64,000 bases of DNA. It comes from Canna indica (taxonomy: Eukaryota; Streptophyta; Magnoliopsida; Zingiberales; Cannaceae). Position numbers and translations under genes: made by a program. Within the stretch, counting starts at the first letter, position 1, and each line of letters opens with the position of its first letter. The notes under the pieces are model-generated. The model was given only the letters and a program-made list of their open reading frames with translations, was not told the origin of the DNA and ran no database searches. Location: NCBI GenBank assembly GCA_034359265.1, contig CP136891.1:41036001-41100000 (forward strand). Direction: 5' to 3'. Shown here piece by piece: positions 23,123-34,925 of the stretch.

Positions 23123-23169
23123 ATCTCCCACTTGCACTTGTAACCAATCGTTGCGGTATTTAATACCCA

Positions 23170-24787
23170 TACAACTAAAGTGGCGATCGAACTACTGTTG
23201 TGGTAATGTGGTAATAACCAATCATGCACTTCTATTTTATATCACCACATCCAATGATCTCTCTGATCGGGTGATACCGCCTAAGGATGTGTTTTGATCT
23301 GTGGTGGGATCTAGGTTCCTTTTCTTGTGCAACAGCTCCAATGTTATCACAATAAATAGGGACTGGACCGGCAACCTTAGGAACAACACCCAGCTCAGAG
23401 ATGAACTTTTTTATCCACACTCCTTCCTTGGCGGCTTAGCTTGCAGCGGTGTACTCAACTTTTGTCACCGAGTCGGCCACAATACCTTGCTTGGAACTTT
23501 TCTAGCATACTGCACCACCATTTAGAGTAAATACAATCCCAAAAATGGATTTACTATCAACCGGGTCCAATTGGAAGCTAGAATATGTGTAGCCCTCTAG
23601 TTTAAAATCTGACCCACCATAAATCCGGAGAACATCTTTAGTTCTTCTCAAGTACTTAAGAATATTCTTCACGGCTTTCCAATGTTCATCTCTAGGATCC
23701 GCCTGAAATCTACTAGTTACCCCCAAGGCATAAGCGACATCAGGCCGAGTATAGAGCATTGCATACATGATGGATCCTACTGCCGAAGCATACGGGATCT
23801 CGCTCATCCTTTTTCTCTCCTCAGGTGTCTTAGGAGACATTTTCTTGGAAAGAGTGATGCCATGGCTCATAGGCAAGTAACCTCTTTTACTGCCTTCCAA
23901 ACTAAACCTTTTTAGCACCATATCAATATACCGAGACTGGGACAAACCAAGCATCCTTCTAGACCTATCCCTATAGATCTTAATGCCGACTACATAGTAT
24001 GCTTCACCCAAGTCTTTCATGGAGAAGTTTTTGGATAGCCATGCTTTCACTAACTGGAGCAGAGGGACATCATTCCCTATGAGCAGTATGTCATCTACAT
24101 ACAACATAATAAACACAATGGCGCTCCCACTAACCCTTTTGTAACACAAGGTTCTCCTACATTTTTGATAAAACCAAACTCTATGACTGTCTCATCAAAA
24201 TGGATGTTCCAACTCCTCGAGGCTTGCTTGAGTCCATAAATGGAACTTTGCAATTTGCATACCTTCTCTGGTCCTACTGGAGACATGAATCCTTCTGGAT
24301 GGGTCATATAGACCTCTTCGTCAAGTTCACCATTGAGGAATGTAGTCTTGACATCCATCTGCCAGATCTCGTAGTCATGATATGCAGCAATGGCTAGCAT
24401 TATCCTAATGGACTTGAGCATGACTACACGAGAAAAAAGTTTCATCAAAGTCAACACCTTGCCTTTGGGTGAAACCTTTTGCAACCATCCTGGCCTTATA
24501 GGTCTCTACCTTGCCATCTGCTCCGATCTTTCTTTTAAAGATCCACTTACACCCTATAGAGTGACTCCTTTAGGTATGTCAACCAAAGTCCAAACTTGGT
24601 TGGTGAACATCAAGTCCATTTCGGATTTCATTGCTTCTTGCCATTGTTTGCAATCAACATCCTTGATTGCTTGATCATAGGATTGCGGATCAACATCTTT
24701 CTGGTTATTTTCAATGGTTAGGAAGAATCTCTTAGGTTGTCGATGCAATCTCCTTGATCTTCGAAGAATGTTAGGATTGCGGATCAA
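23170..24787 (-). pseudogene. copia family-A pol: integrase end, RT, RNase H (broken)
   Basis: Order on the minus strand: LRRSRRLHRQPKRF (C-terminal integrase), KQWQEAMKSEMD, QMDVKTTFLNGELDEEVYM, YGLKQASRSWN, MLYVDDILLIG (intact YVDD), MKDLGEAYYVVGIKIY, YASAVGSIMYAM and the RNase H end (YCDNIGAVAQ, RSKHILRRYH). Tork/Angela-like type. Frameshifts at about 24150 and 24500 and stops near 23500 inactivate it. Everything upstream (gag, protease, integrase core) is missing and replaced by gypsy sequence, with the reading frame kept open across the joint at about 24787. Confidence 0.9.
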
Positions 24788-25087
24788 TAGAATCACATCC
24801 AACTCAAGGGTTGGCAGTAACATTAGCTCCGCTTTGAGATCATTCCCACCTAGGGATATTTCATAGTCCCTAAAGACTGTCTTAGCAATAATAGTGCCGC
24901 CTGTAGGTGTAGACACCGCTAAAGGTTCCACAAGCCAACTTTTGTCCTTTCCTAACCTTGAAGCTAGCAACTCGGATAAAAAGGAGTGTGTATCACCTGG
25001 ATCAAATAGTGCATAAGCAAGTAATCTACTAACTGAAATAATACATGTCACCACTGCATTGGACGCCTCTGCGCCCTCAGGAGTCAA
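24788..25087 (-). pseudogene. gypsy family-B protease segment, fused to copia frame
   Basis: Aspartic protease of a gypsy element, about 100 codons. EGAEASNAVVTCIISVS leads into ALFDPGDTHSFLS, where the usual D-S/T-G active-site motif reads DPG, then VSTPTGG and LPTLELDVIL. The corresponding D-element protease at 38795-39304 continues with GMDELANHF. Here it switches at about 24787 to copia IRNPNILRRSRR without a stop, giving one 177-codon open frame from two superfamilies. Confidence 0.88.
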
Positions 25088-26411
25088 TGCAAAAACTCGA
25101 GCAGGTGGCCTCCCTGGACCCGCCGTGCACTGCTGTCCTGTCCCCTAAGTCTGAGTCCACTACGCCACCGAGGCTGTTGACATAGGAGCTTTTCCTCTAG
25201 ACGGAGTCACTGCTCGATCGCCCCCTGGTGGACAGTCCCTCCTAATGTGGCCCGACTGGCCACACCCAAGATAGATCATCGAGCCATAGTAGGCTCCCTT
25301 ATGCTTCCTCTCGCACTGTCCACACTCGAGTACCTCGCCTCTCTGCTCTGTTGGTACTATCGCACTCTGAGTAGCTGTCGGTGGTCCCGTCCATGCACGA
25401 CCCTTGAAATTTCCCTATCCTTGACTCTGCAGGCGTGCCATCCCAATGCCAACACCCTCAGACTAGGTGCACCTGTCCTCCTGCCAGTGTTGTCTGAAGT
25501 TCTTCTAGGATGGTCCATCTTGTCGGTCGATGGGTACCATGGCTTCCTTCTGCATCGCCTCGTCCACCACCTGAACAAAGGTGGTGACCTCGGTGTAATG
25601 TACTAGTCTGCCAATTTGGACCCTTAGACCCTTCACGAACCGCCTGACCCGATCTACCTCGGTCACCACTAGAGATGGGTGGTAGTGGGACAGCCATGTG
25701 AACTTGATCTCATACTCTTACACACTCATGCTGCCCATCTGGCGAAGCTGCTCGAACTCCCTTCCCACCTCTCGCAGACATTCCTGGGTAGGTCCTTTTC
25801 TATGATGGCGCTCCGGAATTCTCCCCACGTAGGGGCTGGTGCATGAGTCCCCCTATGTGCCTTCCATGCCTGATGGCACTCATTTTGTTGGGCTCCTGAG
25901 TTGTAGCCCAACTTTGTGTGCCATTGCCTTAAAGGAACACTCCAACACCGAGCACAACTTTGTACAGTCGTTAAGGAATGTTGTTACCTCATCCGTCTGA
26001 TTTGTACCCGTATATACCGGTGGCTTCAGCTTGACAAAGTTCATGTATAACGAGCTGCACGCCGCCAGCTCTCGTTGATCCTCCTCCCTGTATTTGGACT
26101 GAACCATCTCGACTAGCTCGGCCAGTGTAGGTACTACTGATGGTATGGGTGGCGTCCGCTGTTGTGCCAGCTCCAGCTCCTTACAGAACTCCTCCTGCTC
26201 TCTACAAAATTCATCCTGTTCTCTGCGAAGCTCCTCAGTCAAATCAGTCACCTGAGTCTGTAGCAGCATCATCCTGGGGTCCCATGCTGCCTCCTCCTGA
26301 GCCGCTTGACAAGTACCACGACCCCTGCCTCGGTCGCGACCCCAGCCTCAGCCTCGTTTGCCAACAAAGTTACTTCCACTACCACTAAACACAGCATCAT
26401 CATGCGCTTTC
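25088..26411 (-). pseudogene. gypsy family-B gag (broken)
   Basis: Starts at ATG 26411 (MKAHDDAVFSGSGSN), with an early TGA in the Gly/Arg-rich head. Then come a Gln/Glu-rich coiled stretch (REEQ-type), LKPPVYTGTNQTDEVTTFL, a PTWGEFRSAIIEKDLP segment, and a zinc-knuckle region GCGQSGHIRRDCPPG near 25240 whose first Cys is not visible. At least three frame changes and several stops occur. Gag assembles the particle; this copy cannot. Confidence 0.85.
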
Positions 26412-26583
26412 ATTTTTAAAAGCAAGAAAGCAATATGCACACAATTTAATATATAAACAACAAAATTTTTTAAGACCTGAACAGTTCATCCGCTTGATTA
26501 GTATCATGCATACCGCCACTGGTGCGCAAGTTCAGCCGTCGATCTCGTGACTAGGACATACCAATATCTTATTGTCGTACCCA

Positions 26584-26595
26584 CTCTGATACTAC
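26584..26595 (-). other. family-B primer-binding site (degenerate)
   Basis: Minus-strand TAGTATCAGAGT, two changes from TGGTATCAGAGC, three bases from the LTR end at 26598. The leader between it and gag (26412-26583) matches 54570-54750 of the B3 copy. Confidence 0.8.
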
Positions 26596-26597
26596 AT

Positions 26598-28400
26598 TGT
26601 CACGCTCCAAACCCGACATGACTGGCCAGAGTACCACACGTATCCCAAAGTCTAACCCAACCAAACCACATATGTAATTAGAAGACATGAAAATTTTATA
26701 AAATCATTTGACTACTGAAAACATATATAGGATATCTATAAATTCAACAACCGAATAGTTAAATACTCAAATACTCAAACTCTTAATGAATAAAGTCTTT
26801 TAAAGTATGAATAAACTCCTCAACATAAACATGCGGAATAAAATCTACCCCAACTCCACATGACTCAATTAAACAAATAAAAGAAAAATAATAAATCTAA
26901 GACTTGGGTATCCACCTTGACAACGACATGTCACGAGATCCACTATCCCTGCCGCCACTAGCTGCGCTACTGCATCCCAGTACCTCTCTGATCATGCTCA
27001 GGTGCTGAAAATGATAATATAATAGAGGGTAAGTCAAACTAGGACTTAGTGAGCAGATCAGTTCTCAAGAAATCATATCCATCATTAGTAAATCCAGCAT
27101 ATAAACAAGCATATAATGGAGAAAACATAACTCATAAAACAATTATCAACATGCAGATCTATCCTCCTATACATTATATAACTACCACCCAGCCCAAAAC
27201 CATCTCTTTGGGGCATGCCCTCCCCTCACCGGAATGGGCTCTTCCGAATCGTCTCTTTGGGGCATATGTTCTCCTCATCAGTCGAGATTCTGGACCGTCT
27301 CTTTGGGGTATGCTCTCCCCTCACCGGCCAAAACTTCTAGAATAGTGCAAACACCATCCCTTTTGGGCATACCCTCCCCTCATCGGTGAGGCTTCTGGGA
27401 TCATGCATCAATCACAGCACACATGCACATACATAGCATACTAAGGAGATTAATAACATCCGCATAACAAGTATATCAGAAATATGCTATGGTCATAGCT
27501 CAGCCCCTCCATGTCCTCATGCAATCACATCTCACAAGTCTATAAGCAATAATGTTCATGCCACATAATTTTTATACAAAATACACGCAGGCCATGAATA
27601 TACATATCATCATATCCGAGCATCACATAAAACATAACATAAGGAATTAAGTATATCCTGGCCCGCATACCATCACAAACGCATGACATAGGCATGTATC
27701 AACGTAATAGAACATGTAAACAATGACAATATTATGCATGAAGAAAATGGGGGGCTCCTCTTATTTCACCATGAAGCATGCGGCCAAGCCCCAAAATTCG
27801 AACCAACGATTCACGACGACAAAAAAAAAATCCATTAATCCATTGCTCAAATTTGACACGAGAAAAACAATCCAAAAATCCGAGAAAACCCCTCTCATAG
27901 GGGCAGCGGCATGATGAAGGAGATTGGGGAAGAGGGCTTTATCCACTCACCTTTTGAAAGAAAATGGAGAGGAAGAAGAAGCTAGAGACCCTCCTACGAT
28001 CAACGCCCTCGAACTCACAGATTTTGACTTCCGGATGGCTCCCCCCCCCCACTCGGCGTCACCCCCCTCTCTCTCTCTTCTTGCCTTGGGTGGCATGCGG
28101 CTAAACCCGAGGCTGCACACCTCAGGTGGGTTTTTACGAGGTCTCGTCATGCCCCAAATGACCAAAATGCCCCTCCCTAAGTGATTCGACTTATAAAATC
28201 TATATCTAACTCGTTCTAACTCCGATTTGAGTTCCGATTGAACCGTTAGACTTGACTTGATGTCCTCTATCATCATAGCATGCTAAATCACATAGAACTT
28301 ATACATAAAGTTTTTATAAATTTTTCCACGTCAATTGCTTACTCGGAATCAATATCGAAATTTCCGCCAGCCCGCGCTAACTCGAGCCTACGATCCCCTA
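26598..28400 (-). mobile_element. gypsy family-B 5' LTR, copy B1
   Basis: Ends TGACA on the minus strand, as in B3 (54767) and family D. It matches B3 and B2 over most of its length but is shorter by several hundred bases (deletions near 27740 and the U3 end). It contains a tandem array at 27195-27415. The start is not a clean TGTAATA; the border with copia S is approximate. Confidence 0.78.
27195..27415 (-). repeat. tandem ~52-bp repeats in B1 LTR
   Basis: Four units built on GTCTCTTTGGGGCATGC followed by TCCCCTCACCGG (plus strand), with variable linkers of about 20 bases. The same array is at 55465-55672 in B3. Confidence 0.8.
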
Positions 28401-29990
28401 CTAAAGGACAAAATATAATTATTAAAATTTTGTTCATAATAGAACTGTAGGAACTTGAGTAGGCTCACGCACAGGTACTTCTTTGGTAGTTTCAACTGAG
28501 ACATCTTTAATTGTGATTGTAGGAGGACTGTCTGAGGTGTTGACAGTAGTATCTTGTCTAGGTGCAACCACTTCTTCTTAATCATTTAGACCAAAATCTG
28601 TAGAAACCAATGAGGGACTAGTCTTGACTTGAATTGTCACAATAACGAATCATTTCTTCTTGTTTGAGACCATAATCAAGTAATATATTCCTCATCCAAA
28701 TCAATTGTGTACTGCAACTGCCTGCTGCCAAGTATTCTGCCTCTATTGAAGAAAGATAAATAGAATTTTGCTTTTTGCTTAACCAGACCACTAGATTTCA
28801 GCCAACATAAAAACAATCACCTGAAGTACTTTTTCTGTCATCAATATTACCAGCCCAATCTGCATTTGTAAACCCTACTAGACTAGGGTTAGAATCAATA
28901 GAATACCAAAGACCAAATTCCAGAGTACCTTTGACATATTTGAGAATCCTTTTAACTACCTAAAGATGAGACTCCTTAGGATTTGCTTGATATTTGGCAC
29001 ATAATCCAACACTAGAATATACGTCAGGTCTGCTAGCTGTCAAATACAATAGACTGCCAATCATACTTTTGTAGAAATTTGGATCAACACTCTTCCCTTC
29101 TTCATCTTTGCTCAGTTTTTCATGAGTTGAGATAGGAGTTCTAACTACCTTGGAATTGCCTAGTCCAAACGGGTGAATTAGATTCCTTGCATACTTACTC
29201 TGAGAAATGAATATCCCTTCTTTAGATTGCTTCAACTAGAGACTAAGAAAATAATTCATTTCCCCAACCATGCTCATCTCAAATTCAGATTTCATGTCTT
29301 TCACAAATTGTTTAGCATAAATTTCAAAAGTTGAACCAAAAATAATATCATCAACATCAAATTAAGCAATTAGCAGTTGATACTCCTTCTTTTTGATGAA
29401 CAAACTCTCATATGCTCTTCCTCCTTTATAATTTTTCAAGAGTAAGAATTGAGTTAGTCTCTCATACCAAGATCTAGGAGCCTGCTTAAGCCTATATAAA
29501 GCTTTCTTCAATCTGTACACATGGTCAGGATGAGCAAAATCTTCAAAGCCTTTTGGTTGTTCAACATAGACTTCTTCATTGAAAAATCCATTCAGGAAGG
29601 CAGTGTTAATGTCCATCTAAAATAGTTTGAACTTTATACAGCAGGATAAGGCTAGAAGTAACCTAATCGATTCCAGTCTTGCAACAGGAGCAAAGATTTC
29701 ATCATAATCCAGTCCTTCAATTTGTTTATGACTTTGAGCAACAACTCTGGCCTTATTCCTTGTGATGTTCCTGCTTCATCAATCTTGTTCTTGAAGACCC
29801 ATTTGGTTCCAACCACATTGACACCTTCAGGTCTTGGAACTAGTTCCCATACATCATTTCTGATGAACTACTGCAATTCCTCTTACACAGATGAGATCTA
29901 GAATTCATCTTTTAAGGCTTCCTTGATGTTTTTGGTTTCAACTATTGAGGTATAGAAAGAGTATTTGATCATATCCTTGTGATTTTTCTT
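28401..29990 (-). pseudogene. copia S RT and RNase H (SIRE-like, broken)
   Basis: Minus strand: [39 protein letters not shown] (catalytic motif with a stop just before), MKQSKEGIFISQSKYARNLI, MIGSLLYLTASRPDV, then RNase H with IEAEYLAAGSCSTQLIWM. There is a stop after LLIA and in the RNase H. The last 170 bases are AT-rich coding remnant with no known domain. Typical SIRE/Maximus order and motifs; clade assignment moderate. Confidence 0.85.
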
Positions 29991-31525
29991 GGATTGATTC
30001 CTAGTCTTAACTCCATCATGTACATCTCCTATTATATTTTATAGAGGATGATTCTTGAGAGTTCTTACATACTTTTTAGTTCTAGAGTCATCACTATCAT
30101 CTTCTTGATCAATGTCAGTCTCAGGATCAGTTAGATCAACAGTTTCAACTGTCTGTTTTGTTGTCTTGGAAGAGTTCTGGGTAGTCTTATCAATAGTTGC
30201 AACTACCTTCTCATCAGCAGTCATAGTCTGGTAGATTTGTGAGTCATCAACTTTCACATTTGGTGACTCCATGACAGTTTGAGTACATTTGTTGTAGACT
30301 CTATAGGCCTTGCTATTTGTAGAATAGCCAAGGAATATGGCTTCGTCGCTTTTGCTTTGTATTTTTCCATGGTATTCCCTATCATTCAGAACATAGCACC
30401 TCCTACCAAAAATATGAAAATATGTAAGGTTAGGTTTTTTACCCTTCCATAATTCATAACGTGTTTTAGTAGATCTTGGTTTGAGATAAGCTCTATTTAT
30501 GATGTAGCAAGCTGTATTAATGGCTTCAGCCCAAAATCTTTCAAAAATTTGCTTGGAATTAAGCAACCTTCAATGCCACAGATTAATGTCAAAAGAAACA
30601 ACTGAAAGACAAATAGAAAAATATGCAATTTTGTAACAGTTATCTCTAGATATACTCCCTTCAAGAATACAGTCACCATCCTTATCAAATACCTTGCATC
30701 TATTATTGCTAAATTGAACATTTAAATTTTGATCACATAATTGGCTTATGCTCACAAGATTAGCCTTGATACCTTCTACCAACAAGATATTTTCCAGATT
30801 AGGAATTCCTAGAACATTGAGAGTTCCAACTCCTACAACATTTCTATATCTTTCATCTCCAAAAGTAACAGTTGCACCTTCATGTTCCTAAATATCTTTT
30901 AGATTTTATGGACTCCCTATCGTATGCTGAGAGCATCCGCTATTGAAATACCACAATCCAAGAGAAGAATCAGTCGTTGACATAAAAACAACATTGTAGT
31001 TAAGATCAGTTTTTCTTACCCAGATTTGCTTAACCTTTTGCCTTGTTGAATTTTCATGCTTCTTTCTCCTCAGTTTAATGGAGAGTTTGAAACAATTTGC
31101 TATAATGTGTCCTATGCACTTGCAATAATAGCATGTAGGCACCATATTTCCCTTCATTGTAGTAGACTGTTGACAACTTGATGAGCCTCTATGGAAATTC
31201 TTTAGTTGAGTAGGCAGTTGAAACTAGGGTTTCAACTGGCACGAACTAGTGTATCCAAGTCCATTATGATTGGTAGGAAATTTTTATGCACTCAAATTTT
31301 CATTTAGAGTACTAATGGAATTCATCATTCTTACTTCCTTCTTTACCTTTTCAAGTTCATAAATCAGCTTGGATTCTTTGTCTTGTTTTTCAGCAATGAC
31401 TTTAAAAGGTTTCAACTTTCTCCTTAAGTTTCTTTTTTTCTTCAATCAAGAGTTTGTTTTGATTGCTGAGAGACTTATTGAGTTTTGCCACTTTACAACT
31501 TTCTCCTCAAGTTTTCTTGGGGGTG
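29991..31525 (-). pseudogene. copia S gag end, protease, integrase remnants
   Basis: Minus strand from 31525: coiled-coil Glu/Lys segment (ELEKVKKEV), zinc knuckle CYYCKCIGHIIANC (near 31125), protease start WYFNSGCSQH, GAG-pre-integrase VEGIKANLVSISQLCDQNL (near 30775). It then jumps directly to integrase C-terminal ERFWAEAINTACYIINRAY (30540) and FLGYSTNSKAYRVYN. The integrase catalytic core is deleted at about 30570. The upstream gag knuckle appears 31 kb away at 62443-62660 in the same orientation. Confidence 0.83.
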
Positions 31526-32756
31526 CTAAGCCCACTCTAGGACCCTAACACCTCGGGTGCGTTCATAAAAGCCCCAACCCAGCCCTCTCTAGGACTCTAA
31601 CTCCCATCAGGGTACTCAAACATTTAAAATCTGACATTTGTAGCACTCATAAATCCGAATTTAACATATATTAAAAGCATATCTAATCGGCTATATCCAG
31701 GCCATGCAAAACTTCAATTTACACAAGGAAAATAAATAAATCAAGTCCACACCCGCACATAGCAATTTTAATGACCCAGACCCTTCAACTAGGATGGCCA
31801 TGTAGTTTCCAGCGCTGCAACCGGTTGGAAATATCTCATCCAACCTAAATCCACTTAGGTCTAAGATCAACGTGGCTTACTGACGCAATCTCAAGATCCA
31901 CCAACCACTTGCTGAGTCGAGCAGTAGCCGTACTGGCTACAGACGCTTCAAACACAATACACAATGCACACATATATTCCACATTAATAATACACAGTTT
32001 CGGGCTTGCGCCCATACCCAGCCCTGCATCGGGCTCCGTCACTTTATTTCTCAATTTTTCGTTTCTCATGGGAGTTATAGTATGATGTTCTCTACTGCAA
32101 ATAATCGACCACATCATGAGCATAAAGTTTTTCCCCTTTGCTAACTACCATTAATATCTCTAGTATTTCTAAATTCATAAATACTATCTCATGGGAGAAA
32201 TATAATATCCACATTGTAACACATTGCCGTCACTCACATGTACCATGTCATACATTCAATTATGCTCGTAGCGGTAAACATAGTTTTAAATATTTATCTA
32301 CAGCATGAACATGATAAATATTGCATCTAATAATTTATTTCAGCTTTCAAAAGATAAATACATCATTAAATAATTAATTACAGAAATTAGTAATTAATTA
32401 TAGCCTATGTATAACAATTTTAGCATTTATCAAGTTAATCTCAGCATATGCAATATTTAATTTCAGCATATAAATGCTAAAATTACAGCAAATATAATAC
32501 ATGTAGGAAAAACAATTTAACATACCTCCAGGCACATACTTAATCTAATAGCATAATTAAAATTCTGATTAGCACAACATCACAATTTATTTTCTCTAAT
32601 CCACGATCTAAACGATATAACATATTTTGCATTTTCCAAGGTCGAGCCTTAGTTCCCTTGCTCGGCCGACCCTAACACCTAGAACGGCTAGTTCTCCAAC
32701 CCTTTCGAAATTTTCCAACCTAAATGTCAATCAAAACTAGAGAATTAAACCCTCCA
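31526..32756 (-). repeat. gypsy family-C LTR fragment, copy 2
   Basis: Noncoding. The first 470 bases match 3925-4382; the last 65 (32690-32755) match 54090-54155. In between it is AT-rich with repeated CATTTA/AGCATATA stretches. LTR-like, minus orientation. It contacts copia S at 31525 and the tail of a D element at 32757. The open frames inside it are not conserved. Confidence 0.65.
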
Positions 32757-32909
32757 AAGGTCATATGGGAGCACCATTCCTGCCAGGAGGCCACCTGGGA
32801 GATGTAGCAAAATATGAGGGAGCATTATCCTTCATTGTTTGATGGTGTGGTGAGTCCTTATTTTTCTTTTCTGAAATTAGAGGATGAATTTTCTTTAAGG
32901 AGAGAGGAT
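32757..32909 (+). pseudogene. tail of an upstream family-D gypsy (chromodomain end and polypurine tract)
   Basis: Matches 42091-42242 of the complete D element: WEHHS..EATWEM, YPSLFDGV, FFSFLKLEDEFSL-like end and purine tract AAGGAGAGAGGAT (32897-32909). It shows that another D element once lay upstream and that the following LTR also served as its 3' LTR. Confidence 0.85.
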
Positions 32910-33256
32910 TGTAATATCCTAGATTTTTAATTTTATTCTTTCCTCTTATGTTTGAGTTTGCTAGCCTAGCGAACTAGTTCGAGGTCAAGCCGAGTCGACT
33001 CATGGTCCGGTGTGAGCTTGCGAGCTCAGGTAAGTAGGAAATAAAATTTATGAATTTAGGCTTGAGTAGTTAAAATTATTTAACTTGATGTTGTGTGTGC
33101 CTAATTGTTAATTATGTTTATGTGGGTGTGCTTATTTAATTGCTTATGAGATTAGAATAAGTTTAATTAAGTTAATTTAAGTTAGCGGGTACGGGTTTGG
33201 CTTAAGGTGGATGCGGGTTGGATAAGGGTTTAGAGGGATTAGGGTTGAGAAGGGAG

Positions 33257-33263
33257 TATAAAA
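33257..33263 (+). promoter_or_regulatory. TATA box of D LTR 1
   Basis: TATAAAA in GGGAGTATAAAACTCCC, itself partly palindromic. Conserved at 42594-42600 in LTR 2. Confidence 0.75.
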
Positions 33264-34604
33264 CTCCCTCCCCTTGGCTTGTGGCTCATATTTTGGAGCC
33301 ACCCAAAGCTTTGAGAAAGGGAGCCAGCCGCCAGCCGCCAGCCAAACCAGCAGCAGGCCCCTCTTTTTCTCCTTGGAGCCAACATCACCTAGAGCTGAGC
33401 CACCGCCAGCCAAGCCCTCCCCTTCTCCTCTTCTTCCTCTCTTCCCAGTGGAGCCGAGCCGAGGGATCCACCATCCAGAGTCGAGCCTCCCTCTCTTGCC
33501 CTCCCCCTTCCCTTTAAAGCCTGCGGCCTAGGAGATGCCGTCGCCTTCTTCTTTATTCCTTGGGGTTGAGCCACCGGATTTCTCTTCTCTTCTCTAATCG
33601 TATTTCCAATAAGGTGAGTGGTTTATCCTCTCTTCGGGTTTTGATTCGAATTCTTGAAGCCGTTCTTGGCGGCTTGGTGTTTATGTTTCGTTCTTGAATT
33701 GTTCTTTGAATTCTTGCCATGTTTTCTTGGAGTTTGTGCTTGAGGATACCTTAATCTCTCCCCTATGGGGCTTGGAAGCCCTAGGGAAAACCTAGGAGTG
33801 CTCGGCCAAGGGGGAAACCACAGTCGCCATTAAGGTGTTCGATGAAAAGCTCGAATGAGCCTTCTTGTTTTCTTGACATGAAAATCTTGATCTTTTCACC
33901 TAATTTGAGTTCTTGATATGTGGATTGCATGCTTAGGATTAAATCTGTGATTTTGGGTAGAAATCATGATTAGGATCAAGATCTTGTAATTTATTCCATG
34001 GGGATTATTGAGAAGAGGGATTTTTAATCTTGATATTGTTTCTTGATTAAAGCATGGTAGTTCTTTTTAATTTTGATTAAAAAGCATGAATTCTGTGAAA
34101 TAAATCTTGAGATTAGTATTATGTCCTAATGATAATTTAGGAGTTAATTTCTGATAATTTTCAGATTTAATTTCATATTATGCTGAAAATTGTATGTTGC
34201 TGGAATTATATGCTGATTTTGGATTGTTTGTTGTGGTGTGTGTATTTATGTGAATATTGGTGCTCTAAATAATAGTAAGCTAAAACAAAACCCTAATCTT
34301 GGTGCTCTAAATTTTAATTGCATAATTAAAATTGCGTTAAGGGTGAGAATAATTTGTTACAAATGAACTTATAAAGTATGCATGAAATAAAACCACACGG
34401 GTTTATGACATTACGGGTCTAGGAGTTGGGGTCGGGTTTGGAGTGTTGAAACATGTTCCAATAAGATCGCCCCTAAGACACCGTAGGAGAGTCATGACTT
34501 AGGTCATGGTGCACCATATCCTTGTGAATGGCGAAGAGGCTCGTAGAGGAGCCGAATTACGGGCTAAGCCCGGGAGGTTGGATGGCTAATTCCCAACCTG
34601 CATA

Positions 34605-34925
34605 ACAAGTTCGGAGGGCCTTTCCCGATTGTTCTGGTTTGGCCTCGTGGGATAAGTTCGGAGGGCCTACCTGATTATCCCCGAGGTGGTTTGTTAAGGA
34701 ATAAGTTTGGAGGGCCTACCCGATTATTCTTGGGATATCTTAGAGGAGTAAGTTCGGAGGGCCTACCCGATTACTTCTATGATATCTTAAAGCGGCAAGT
34801 TCGAATGGGCGAATCCCGATTGTCCCTACGCATCTCATCGAGCAAGTTCAGAGGGTCTTTCCCGATTGCTCCCGACTTAATTTATACTAGGATAAGTTCG
34901 GAGGGCCTTTCCGATTATCCTAGTA
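34605..34925 (+). repeat. array of seven ~48-bp hairpin units, D LTR 1
   Basis: Units at about 34607, 34653, 34703, 34749, 34797, 34844 and 34892. The core is AAGTTCGGAGGGCCT then CCGATT. The bases outside the core differ between units but stay complementary: ACAA/TTGT, GATAA/TTATC, AATAA/TTATT, AGTAA/TTACT, GAGCAA/TTGCTC, and in the last unit ACTAGGATAA/TTATCCTAGT. Each unit can therefore fold as a stem with TCGG/CCGA inside. It lies about 1.3 kb downstream of the TATA box and upstream of the primer site, so it would be in the transcript leader. Confidence 0.85.

Noticed and set aside
25247..25606. 119-codon plus-strand frame in a GC-rich stretch.
   Set aside because: Shadow of the minus-strand B gag, whose zinc-knuckle and gag motifs are recognisable.
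33218..33574. Overlapping Ser/Pro-rich frames on both strands that look like a small secreted or proline-rich protein; matching frames at 42611-42936.
   Set aside because: They lie in the C-rich part of the D LTRs just after the TATA box, differ in frame and length between the two LTRs, and are open because of composition.
34605..34925. Regular ~48-base repeats resembling a CRISPR array.
   Set aside because: Plant LTR context, no unique spacers, and the between-core bases form stems with each other; it is an LTR-internal tandem array.
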